Assembly: GCA_947573605.1 (NCBI GenBank)
Contig: CANPGM010000041.1
Span: 1 to 32,200, forward strand
DNA from: an uncultured Roseburia sp.
Lineage (GTDB): Bacteria > Bacillota > Clostridia > Lachnospirales > Lachnospiraceae
Direction: 5' to 3'
DNA: 32,200 bases
Each line of letters opens with the position of its first letter. Within the stretch, counting starts at the first letter, position 1. A program made the translations under genes and the position numbers. The notes beneath the pieces are model-generated. The model saw only the letters and a list, made by a program, of their open reading frames with translations, was not told the DNA's origin and made no database searches. Of this stretch, positions 8,395 to 15,152 are shown one piece after another.

Positions 8395-9441
8395 TTGGCT
8401 ACGATCAAAGATATAGCAAACCGTCTCGGCATTTCTGTCAGCACTGTTTCCAAAGGATTAAACGGCGCCAGCGACATCAGCGAGGAATTGCGCCAGACTG
8501 TTTTAGACACTGCCGTAGAAATGGGGTATGCGACAAAGCGCTCCAAAAAAATAGAAAACCGAAAGCTTGCTCTTTTTATTGAAAATATGGAATACGAAGC
8601 CACAAATCAATTTGGCTACGATATTGTACTGGGTTTTAAGCAGAGTTCTTTCCGCCATAAATGGGATGTCTCTGTAATCCCGGTGACTCCGGCCTTCCAG
8701 CTGGAGGAAAAATATGATACTTATCTGTTAAAAAACGGCTATTGCGGCGCTTTTTTAGTCGGCTTTGCCCTGCATGACGAATGGATGCGGCAGCTTGAAC
8801 ATACCACGATGCCAACCGTTCTTTTTGATAACTATGTCAAAAAGAACCCGAATGTGGCCTATATCGGAACCGATAATTACGAGGGAATCGACGCTGCAGT
8901 CGATCATCTGTACACACTCGGTCATAAAAAAATTGCCTTTTTAAACGGTTCTCTTCATTCGATGGTTTCCGAAGAACGTCAGGATGCTTATTTTTCCAGT
9001 ATGCAGGCTCACGGCCTTGAAGTGCCTGAGGATTTAACCGCTTTCGGTTATTACGTCGCCGACAGCGCCAGATACCATGTCCCCACCTTCTTAGCCGCAG
9101 GCGCGACAGCTATTATCTGCGGAAACGATTTGATTGCGTCCGGCGTGATTGCCGAATGCAGACTTCGAGGTTTCCGCGTTCCCGAAGATATCAGTGTAAT
9201 CGGATTTGACGATATTCCGATCTCCGCCGCCTTAGCCCCGCCTCTCACAACGGTACATCAGGAGCGATTAGAGATTGGAAAAGGCGCGTATACCATTTTG
9301 AACTCTCTGATTCATCATATTCCAATCTGCCGGACGCTTCTGCACGCCGCGCTGATTGAACGGGAATCGACGGCGAGATATACCCCGCCGGCAAAGAAAA
9401 AGACGGGGACAGATTCGTACGCAAAAGATTTAAAAAAGTAG
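8395..9441 (+). CDS. LacI/GalR-family transcriptional regulator of the mal locus
   Basis: A 348-residue DNA-binding repressor. Residues 3-22 (TIKDIANRLGISVSTVSKGL) are the LacI helix-turn-helix, followed by the hinge region and a periplasmic-binding-protein-like effector domain with the usual blocks YIGTDNYEG, HKKIAFLNG and ISVIGFDDIP. I choose the TTG at 8395 because GGGAG lies 8 nt upstream and translation then starts MATIKDIA, exactly at the family's N-terminus; a longer frame from 8293 adds 34 unrelated residues. It is divergent from malQ and likely controls malQ-malEFG, perhaps in response to maltose or a maltodextrin. Effector and targets are inferred from position. Confidence 0.9.
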   Translation: MATIKDIANRLGISVSTVSKGLNGASDISEELRQTVLDTAVEMGYATKRSKKIENRKLALFIENMEYEATNQFGYDIVLGFKQSSFRHKWDVSVIPVTPAFQLEEKYDTYLLKNGYCGAFLVGFALHDEWMRQLEHTTMPTVLFDNYVKKNPNVAYIGTDNYEGIDAAVDHLYTLGHKKIAFLNGSLHSMVSEERQDAYFSSMQAHGLEVPEDLTAFGYYVADSARYHVPTFLAAGATAIICGNDLIASGVIAECRLRGFRVPEDISVIGFDDIPISAALAPPLTTVHQERLEIGKGAYTILNSLIHHIPICRTLLHAALIERESTARYTPPAKKKTGTDSYAKDLKK

Positions 9442-9463
9442 AAAATCATTCCGCCGCCTCGCT

Positions 9464-9479
9464 TATGTAAATTTACATA
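9464..9479. repeat. Perfect 16-bp palindrome between lacI and the recombinase gene
   Basis: TATGTAAATTTACATA reads the same on both strands. CGC and GCG flank it with one extra base on the left arm, so a longer hairpin is possible. It lies just before the lacI terminator. It may be a protein-binding site; a dif-like site was considered, but the arm polarity is reversed. Confidence 0.5.
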
Positions 9480-9504
9480 GCGACCCTTGAATACAGACGC
9501 TTTC

Positions 9505-9549
9505 TAAAAAACGGAAATTCTTATTGATTATAAGAGTTTCCGTTTTTTA
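9505..9549 (+). terminator. Terminator of the LacI-family regulator gene
   Basis: An A-run and ACGGAAA with TTCTTAT pair with ATAAGA and TTTCCGT followed by a T-run, around a short loop and with one mismatch. The long stem and T6 tail make a typical rho-independent terminator; the symmetric A/T flanks may let it act both ways. Confidence 0.85.
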
Positions 9550-9639
9550 TTTTCGGTTTTTAAGCGCGCTTATAGAAATGCTTGAAAGGATTCGAGTATC
9601 TACAGGCAGTCGTTTTATTTTGCTTTTGACACCCGAATC

Positions 9640-9664
9640 TTTTATAGATAATTTACGAACAGTC
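9640..9664 (+). promoter_or_regulatory. Possible promoter of the recombinase gene
   Basis: A perfect TTGACA stands about 70 bp before the ATG at 9705. The -10 is poor: TAATTT at 17 bp, or TATAGA at a short 13-bp spacing. Only the -35 is convincing. Confidence 0.35.
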
Positions 9665-9704
9665 GCCCATAATGACAGTACAACAAAAGAGGAGCGTATA
9701 TCTG

Positions 9705-10583
9705 ATGAATACTTTTAATTATTATGTAGAGGAATATCTGGACTATTGCAAATATCGAAAGCGTCTGGACAAAAAAACATTAAAGGCCTACGGCATTGAT
9801 CTGAAACAGTATCAGAATTTTTGTTCTGATTTTTCAGCCGGCATTACAAAGGATGCCGGCGATAAATTTATTACCGGACTGCACAGGCAGTCCAAGCCAA
9901 AAACCGTAAAACGCAAGATCGCCAGCTTAAAAGCTTTTTTTCGCTATCTGGAATACAAAGAACTGCTGCAGGAAAATCCGTTTTCCAAATTAGACGTCCG
10001 ATTCCGCGAGGCAATGCTTTTACCCAAAACCATACCCTTTCACTCTATCCAGGCTTTTTTATCCGTTCTCTACGCGCGGAAAGAACAAGCGTATTCCAAT
10101 TACCAGCTCGGGTGCTGCCTGCGCGATATTGCAATTGTCGAACTGTTGTTCGCTACCGGGCTGCGTATTTCGGAGCTTTGCGCGTTAAAGCCCTCCGACA
10201 TTGACCTGGAAAGCGGCAATATCCTGATTTACGGCAAAGGCTCTAAAGAACGAATACTGCAGATCGGCAATCCCGACATCCTTTCCGCGCTGATTTCCTA
10301 TCGCGATTTTTTCAAGAATACAATTGACGCCTGCGGTTATTTTTTTGTAAACCGTCTGTGCCCGTCAATTATCGATCAGTCGGTTCGTTTTATGATTGAC
10401 CGCTATGCGAAGCTGGCCGGTATCGACAGACATATCACGCCGCATATGTTCCGGCATTCTTTCGCGACGCTTCTGCTCGAACAGGGCGTCGATATCCGGT
10501 ATATTCAGCGGATGCTCGGGCACAGCTCCATCAGCACGACGGAGATTTACACGCATGTGACAAATGAAAAGCAGAAGGCCTAA
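9705..10583 (+). CDS. Tyrosine recombinase (XerC/XerD-like integrase)
   Basis: A 292-residue site-specific recombinase. The N-terminal SAM-like core-binding domain spans about 5-90 and the catalytic domain about 105-285. All six active-site positions are visible: Arg154 (ATGLRISEL), Lys178 (YGKGSKE), His247 and Arg250 (HMFRH), His273 (LGHSS) and nucleophile Tyr282 (EIYTHV). The ATG at 9705 has AGGAG 10 nt upstream; an upstream ATG at 9672 has no ribosome site. It is a single gene between terminators, next to tRNA-Tyr. No excisionase or obvious attachment repeats are seen. It could be a chromosomal XerC/D-type protein or a remnant integrase; the length and full active site suggest it is functional. 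Confidence 0.9.
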   Translation: MNTFNYYVEEYLDYCKYRKRLDKKTLKAYGIDLKQYQNFCSDFSAGITKDAGDKFITGLHRQSKPKTVKRKIASLKAFFRYLEYKELLQENPFSKLDVRFREAMLLPKTIPFHSIQAFLSVLYARKEQAYSNYQLGCCLRDIAIVELLFATGLRISELCALKPSDIDLESGNILIYGKGSKERILQIGNPDILSALISYRDFFKNTIDACGYFFVNRLCPSIIDQSVRFMIDRYAKLAGIDRHITPHMFRHSFATLLLEQGVDIRYIQRMLGHSSISTTEIYTHVTNEKQKA

Positions 10584-10600
10584 ATCATCCTTAGTATAAA

Positions 10601-10647
10601 AAGAAACGCCTTTTCTCTGACCCAAAGCCAAATAAAAGACGTTTTTC
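10601..10647. terminator. Imperfect terminator between recombinase gene and tRNA-Tyr
   Basis: AAACGCCTTTT pairs with AAAAGACGTTT with one mismatch across a 21-nt loop, with T-rich sequence on both sides. It lies where two convergent transcripts meet. Confidence 0.5.
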
Positions 10648-10674
10648 TGTAATGCTAATCCAATAATAAAATAA

Positions 10675-10756
10675 TGGGCAGAGGTGGATTCGAACCACCG
10701 AAGCAATTTGCAGCAGATTTACAGTCTGTCCCCTTTGGCCACTCGGGAATCTGCCC
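10675..10756 (-). tRNA. tRNA-Tyr (GTA)
   Basis: On the minus strand GGGCAGA and TCTGCCC form the acceptor stem. The anticodon stem CAGA/TCTG holds loop CTGTAAA with anticodon GTA. A long variable arm and the T arm GGTGG-TTCGAATCCACC are present, as expected for a class II tRNA-Tyr. No CCA is encoded. Confidence 0.95.
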
Positions 10757-10919
10757 ATATAATGTATTCATGCGAAGAGCCTGATTCAGAACAGTTTATC
10801 TTTTGTAAAAATAAAATTATTCTTGCCGCTCTGAATAGGATACCTCGCTTGGTTATTATATCATTCTGTATTTTAGTATGCAAGAAAGATTTTTTAAAAC
10901 TGACTTGTTTTTCGCTCAA

Positions 10920-10948
10920 TTGACAAATAAATCAAGGTTCGATATATT
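10920..10948 (+). promoter_or_regulatory. Strong promoter reading toward the DUF6440-like gene
   Basis: TTGACA at 10920-10925, 17-bp spacer, TATATT at 10943-10948. Predicted start near 10955. The nearest gene is 250 bp away, so it either makes a long leader or a separate small RNA. The rest of 10757-11203 has no supported gene. Confidence 0.65.
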
Positions 10949-10954
10949 TATACT

Positions 10955-11060
10955 GCGATACGAAATATTGAAGCCAGACGGCACAGAGGATAATTCTATT
11001 GAATCCATGTATAAAGAAAATTTATATTCCCCTGGCTGAAACAGCTTTTTCTATTTTGTT
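10955..11060 (+). ncRNA. Possible small RNA or attenuated leader
   Basis: Downstream of the promoter at 10920-10948, GCCAG near 10974 can pair with CTGGC near 11033. GCTG-AAA-CAGC followed by TTTTT near 11035-11053 resembles a weak terminator. This would define a transcript of about 100 nt. Only the promoter is strong; the terminator stem is four to five pairs. Confidence 0.25.
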
Positions 11061-11133
11061 ATGTTGAATAAAAATAAACTATGTTATAGACTTGTCCGAG
11101 CAGTTGAATAACTGACAGAAGGCGCGGTACAAC

Positions 11134-11178
11134 TTACCGCAAACTCGTTAATACGCACACAGCAAGGGTGTGCATTTA
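11134..11178 (+). other. Two small hairpins in the leader of the DUF6440-like gene
   Basis: GCGGT pairs with ACCGC around ACAACTT, and GCACAC pairs with GTGTGC around AGCAAGG, both within 80 bp upstream of the small gene at 11204. They could be part of a translational control region. No ligand-binding motif was recognised. Confidence 0.35.
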
Positions 11179-11203
11179 ATGCGGCGTAGAAAGGCAGAAA
11201 ACT

Positions 11204-11377
11204 ATGGATCGATTTAAGAAAATTTACAGTCAGGGAAAAATTAATGTCGTTGAAATCTGGGTTGACACAAAAACAGGCGTAAATTATGTATTTCATCAAA
11301 GCGGATATGCGGGAGGCTTTAAGCCGTTACTTGATAAAGAAGGAAAGCCAATCATAACGCCGTATATGCAGAATTAA
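11204..11377 (+). CDS. Small DUF6440-like protein
   Basis: A 57-residue protein starting MDRFKKIYSQGKINVVEIWV. The order of blocks (KIYSQG, WVDTKTGVNYVFHQSGYAGG, PLLDKEGKPII) matches my recollection of the short DUF6440 family found in Firmicutes; this was not searched. Most of the chain looks like alternating beta strands and there is no signal or membrane segment. GAAAGG lies about 10 nt before the ATG. It stands alone between a long leader and a strong hairpin, on the recombinase/ParA side of the window. Function is unknown. Confidence 0.75.
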   Translation: MDRFKKIYSQGKINVVEIWVDTKTGVNYVFHQSGYAGGFKPLLDKEGKPIITPYMQN

Positions 11378-11509
11378 AAGGCGGGACGAAACAACTCTTC
11401 CATACATTTCCATGAGGGGAGACAGAGGAAAAGCTAATGTTACTTTGTCCACTCAGGCCGCGGAGTCCAGTACGCCAGTGAAATTTATCGCAGAGCGTTG
11501 CACTAAGTA

Positions 11510-11540
11510 AGCGGCAGTTCCTTTCTGGGAAACTGCCGCT
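11510..11540. terminator. Strong hairpin between convergent genes
   Basis: AGCGGCAGTT (11510-11519) pairs perfectly with AACTGCCGCT (11531-11540), extended by CC/GG near the loop. A clean T-run is missing on both strands. Its place between the small gene and the convergent parA-like gene suggests a shared terminator. Between 11378 and 11510 only short doubtful ORFs are seen. Confidence 0.5.
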
Positions 11541-11568
11541 CTATACACATATTCACACTTTCTTTATT

Positions 11569-12606
11569 TTACCAGAGTTGCTGTGCAATGAATTTTAATT
11601 GATTCTTACATTTATCAACTGATTTATTCACACTTACCCGTACCCTATCAATTACTTTTGTTTCTCCCTCCTGTAACAATTCCATCGGTTTTGATTCAAT
11701 AGAAGATATTCGACCAGAACCAAGAAAATCGTCAAGCATAAACAAATGGTTCTCCGGAGCATTAGTTGATAACAATGTCCTATGCTTAGACAAAATGTCA
11801 TAAACCTTTTTTAAATAAACTTTTGTTTGTTGATTTGGTTCATTTCTAGCGCCGGCTACTGTCGACCATCCACAATGAGTTAAAACAACCATCTGTATTT
11901 TCGGAACATTCATATCATTTTCTGGTAAATATTTTCTAAATTCACTTTGCGGGCTACTCAATGTATTAATTAACAGCTCAAGTGATTTAATTGATTGCTG
12001 GTCTGTGCGAACAGGTATTACCAACGCATCTGCAGCGTACCATGCAAGTTGTGTTGCTCCCGCAAAAAATGGAGACGTGTCTATAATGCATTTATCTAAA
12101 GCATTTTCCGAAAGTTCTCTTTCAATTTCAGTTTTTAAAGAATATAAAATACTCCTCAATGCCTGTTCCTTTTGCGCTTGTTGAAGTCCCGCTGTTTGGT
12201 TAATAGCTGTAATCAACTGTGATGGTAATAAATACAATTCTTCGGACGAAGGAATAAAATAATTATTTTTATTTGAAAAAAACTGATTTGTTGCGCCAAT
12301 ATAAGAAGCTACCCTCGTTGCTTTGCCAAGTCCTGGAACCAGATATGGCAATAACATATCTTTTACATTTGTTTGTTGTGCCGCATAGTAATTATTATCA
12401 TAAAAAAAAGATAGATTTCCTTGCGGGCAAGTGTCTACAGATAATAAGTTTTCCACCAAATAGCTTAAGTTGAAAGATAATGTTGTTTTTCCAATTCCTC
12501 CCCGTAAATTGCACATTGCATAAATTCGTTGTTTAGGCAAGTCAATAGGATCTGCCTGATTATTCGCAATAGCATATTGTCTATTTATTATCGTATTTAT
12601 AGACAT
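11569..12606 (-). CDS. Orphan ParA/MinD-family ATPase
   Basis: A 345-residue P-loop ATPase of the ParA/Soj type, AT-richer than its neighbours. After an N-terminal extension of about 27 residues comes the deviant Walker A NLRGGIGKTT (33-42), then VDTCPQGN (57-64) and Walker B-like IIDTSPFF near 174-181. Two signature positions differ from the usual KGGxGKT and DPQGN: the signature lysine is Arg35 and the Asp before PQGN is Cys60. GAGGAGG lies 7 nt before the ATG. No ParB, centromere repeats or replication gene is nearby, so a plasmid partition role is not supported. It may be a remnant of an integrated element or act with distant partners. Confidence 0.85.
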   Translation of the reverse strand: MSINTIINRQYAIANNQADPIDLPKQRIYAMCNLRGGIGKTTLSFNLSYLVENLLSVDTCPQGNLSFFYDNNYYAAQQTNVKDMLLPYLVPGLGKATRVASYIGATNQFFSNKNNYFIPSSEELYLLPSQLITAINQTAGLQQAQKEQALRSILYSLKTEIERELSENALDKCIIDTSPFFAGATQLAWYAADALVIPVRTDQQSIKSLELLINTLSSPQSEFRKYLPENDMNVPKIQMVVLTHCGWSTVAGARNEPNQQTKVYLKKVYDILSKHRTLLSTNAPENHLFMLDDFLGSGRISSIESKPMELLQEGETKVIDRVRVSVNKSVDKCKNQLKFIAQQLW

Positions 12607-12624
12607 TTTAGCTCCTCCTCTGCC

Positions 12625-12664
12625 AAAACTAGTTTTACCGTTTTTTCTACTATATGTAAAACTA
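12625..12664. promoter_or_regulatory. Inverted-repeat operator candidate at the parA-like promoter
   Basis: AAAACTAGTTTT (12625-12636) is a perfect 12-bp palindrome, and TAGTTTTAC (12630-12638) is repeated in inverse as GTAAAACTA (12656-12664). Three half-sites thus lie between the -10 and the ribosome site, a position typical of autoregulation. Confidence 0.55.
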
Positions 12665-12669
12665 ATTTA

Positions 12670-12697
12670 ATTATACAACATACACAAAAAATGTCAA
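12670..12697 (-). promoter_or_regulatory. Consensus promoter of the parA-like gene
   Basis: TTGACA at 12692-12697 (minus strand), 16-bp spacer, TATAAT at 12670-12675. Both hexamers match consensus exactly. Confidence 0.8.
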
Positions 12698-12826
12698 CTG
12701 CTCCGCCGCTTTCTTTTAACAAAAAATAATACATACTTTCTATCTATGCATTTAGTTCAGTCTAATGTTATCACCATGGACTTATTTTTCAGCACAATTA
12801 TTTTATAGTCTTTGCACTATTGTCAC

Positions 12827-12952
12827 TCAAGGTTCTTTCAAGATAACCGTAACATTACAAAAAATGGACGGACCGTCGACAGGACTGTGGCCGGATTCAT
12901 TCCCATCCAGAAATTTATTTTGAGGAACGCCTTTCGTTTCCCATAGCCCCAT
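12827..12952 (-). pseudogene. Short ORF, possible gene remnant
   Basis: An open frame of 41 codons beginning MGLWETKGVPQNKFLDG and ending VTVILKEP. It has protein-like composition, but the ribosome site is poor (GGAG about 19 nt upstream) and the frame is closed by a stop just upstream of the ATG region. I do not recognise it. It may be the tail of a decayed gene or chance. The rest of 12698-13010 holds nothing I can support. Confidence 0.25.
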
Positions 12953-13010
12953 TCTTATGCCGCAAACTACTGCTCCTTATTTTCCCCTGTCACCAACTAA
13001 CCTTTTTCAG

Positions 13011-15134
13011 TTATTTCATCAAATACCCCATCGTCTCATCCGAAATCACCGACGTTCCGCCCATGATATAGGTATACTCAATATTGCTGTTCGCCAGAAA
13101 TTCCGCCTGCTCTTTATAGTTATCGTCGGAAACCAGTATCACAGGAGCACCCAGGCACGCCGCAAACGCTCCGCCCGTCAGCCCGTCCGGAAAATCCCCG
13201 CCATAGGCAAAGACTGCGGATGTCGCAATCTCCATACCGAAATATTCCGCGACCGCAAGCGAAGTCGCATACCGCGAGGCTCCGGCAATCCGTTTCACGG
13301 AATCAGGCGCGCAGAGCGTTTTTGCCTGTTGATACACTTCCTCGCTCACCGCCGCCGTCCCTCCGATCAGATAAATATGCTTCGGCGCAATTTCTTCTAT
13401 TTTCTTTACCGCTTCCCCGCTCAATTTATCTGCGGCAAGGAAGATTGGCATACCTTTCGCTCCCGCGATGCCGGAGACGGATAAGCTGTCGGCATATGTC
13501 TTTCCGCTTACAATTACAACGTCCGTCCCCTCTGCAATTGCCGTCTCCTCAATGATTTTCATATTCGTTTCATAACGCGTGCTCCCCGCCAGCGTTTTAA
13601 TATGATCCTCCCAAAACCCGAAAGAAACAAGCGCAGGCGCAACGCTTTCCGGTATCGCGCTCGTTCCGCCCAGCAGATAAATCATTCCGTCCTTTTTCAC
13701 GTTTTCATTGATATATGAAAGCGTCTCCTCCGTCCCGGAACCGGACTTCCCGACCAGAAGAATCGGCGCGTCAACAGACGCCGCAAGCGTCGAGCCTGCC
13801 AGCGCGTCCGGAAAATTATCGGCGCAGGCGACTACTGCCGCGGAAAATTTTCCTCCTTCTTCCTCTATAATCTGACTCCGCATCCGTTCGGCGCAGGCTA
13901 TAGCTGTTCCATAACGGGAAGTTCCTGCAATACGGCCTGTCGCCGGAACCGGTTCCGGCTCCTGGTTGTCCGGGTTCTCGGGTTTGGGGTTCTCCGGCCT
14001 TTCCGGTTCCGGATTCGGATTCTCCGGCCCCGGTTCCGGCGCCGACGGATTACTGACTGTTACCCTGCATTCCGCGCTGGCGGAACCGGCAGTTACAGTT
14101 ACAACTGTCTGCCCCTCCGATATTCCCGTCACATTTCCTTTTTCATCTACCGACGCGACGGACGGCTGACCGGAAGTCCATATACAGGCTTCCCATGCGT
14201 CCACAGGAATTATGGCTGACGTCAATCTCGCGCTCTCCCCTTCTTTCAAAATCAGCTCCGATTTATCTAAAGTAATCGTTTCCGCGGTTACTTCCTCCCC
14301 TTCCAGATAGACATGAGACGTTTCCGCTTTTGTCTCAATGATTTTTTCCGCAGTCTCTCTGGTGCAGTCACCGCTGTATTTTACGGTAATTTTACTTCCG
14401 GGTATGGTCGCCGCATCCCAGAAGCAGCCCCCATAAGAAATATTATTATTTTGAAACGTTATTGCGGCGGATAACTTATGGCAGGCGGCAAACATCTCCC
14501 CCATCTCTGTTAAATTAGCGGTATCAAAACCGCTTGTATCAGCAAACTCAAGGTTTTCACAGCCAGCAAACATCGCTTCCATACTTTTCACACTGCCCGT
14601 ATCAAAACTGCTTAAATCAATACTCCTCAATTCGCTGCACTGATAAAACATACCGCCCATATTTGTTACATTGCGCGTATCAAAGCCGCTTAAGTCCAGT
14701 TCCTTTATCCAGGAGCACCCATAAAACATCGCTGCCATTCCCGTTACATTGCCTGTATCGATATTATTAAAGTCTATATCTTTCAGGCTGCCACAGTCGT
14801 AAAACATGTAATTTGTGCTCTTCCATCCGCTTCCTTTCACCTCCGCGCTATAAATAGAAGCCCGGTAATTCAGCCACGGAGCTTTTGCTGAACTCTCCGC
14901 TCCTTCGCCTCCGGCTAACAGCAAATGCCCGTTTGTATCCAGCGACCATTCAATCCCCTGATAAAAACCGGAATCTATAATTTCCGCAGCCTTTTCCTGC
15001 TCCGCCGTCTTATTTCCCTCATATCCCGTCGTTATCGTCTGCAAAACGTTCGTTTCCACAGCGGGCGCGCCGGCCAGCCAGACCGCCGCATTCATACAAA
15101 TACAGAACAATAACGCTGCAATTCTTTTTCCCAT
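13011..15134 (-). CDS. BspA-type surface protein with Big_2 and CWB2 anchor (paralog 1)
   Basis: A 707-residue secreted cell-wall protein. Residues 1-25 form a signal peptide ending near AGAPA. A short conserved block GIEWSLDTNGHLLLAGGEGA precedes about five BspA/DUF285 repeats (108-222, each with an MFxxC core). An Ig-like Big_2 domain follows (286-361), then a Pro/Glu/Asn-rich linker (362-400) and three CWB2 repeats (401-707) with GTSRYGTA, STRYETN and ASRYATS blocks. CWB2 is known to bind secondary cell-wall polymers in clostridia; BspA repeats are often adhesive. It is the last gene of three minus-strand paralogs, 18 bp after paralog 2. Ligand unknown. Confidence 0.9.
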   Translation of the reverse strand: MGKRIAALLFCICMNAAVWLAGAPAVETNVLQTITTGYEGNKTAEQEKAAEIIDSGFYQGIEWSLDTNGHLLLAGGEGAESSAKAPWLNYRASIYSAEVKGSGWKSTNYMFYDCGSLKDIDFNNIDTGNVTGMAAMFYGCSWIKELDLSGFDTRNVTNMGGMFYQCSELRSIDLSSFDTGSVKSMEAMFAGCENLEFADTSGFDTANLTEMGEMFAACHKLSAAITFQNNNISYGGCFWDAATIPGSKITVKYSGDCTRETAEKIIETKAETSHVYLEGEEVTAETITLDKSELILKEGESARLTSAIIPVDAWEACIWTSGQPSVASVDEKGNVTGISEGQTVVTVTAGSASAECRVTVSNPSAPEPGPENPNPEPERPENPKPENPDNQEPEPVPATGRIAGTSRYGTAIACAERMRSQIIEEEGGKFSAAVVACADNFPDALAGSTLAASVDAPILLVGKSGSGTEETLSYINENVKKDGMIYLLGGTSAIPESVAPALVSFGFWEDHIKTLAGSTRYETNMKIIEETAIAEGTDVVIVSGKTYADSLSVSGIAGAKGMPIFLAADKLSGEAVKKIEEIAPKHIYLIGGTAAVSEEVYQQAKTLCAPDSVKRIAGASRYATSLAVAEYFGMEIATSAVFAYGGDFPDGLTGGAFAACLGAPVILVSDDNYKEQAEFLANSNIEYTYIMGGTSVISDETMGYLMK

Positions 15135-15152
15135 TTCTGTCTCCTTTTACGG

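Noticed and set aside
9464-9482. dif-like recombination site next to the Xer-like gene
   Set aside because: The TTATG-type arms point inward, opposite to dif, and the 6-bp spacer with 11-bp arms is missing.
11412-11510. Short ORF of 32 codons after the DUF6440-like gene
   Set aside because: Poor start context and no recognisable features; a second overlapping frame of 14 codons is equally likely, so neither is supported.
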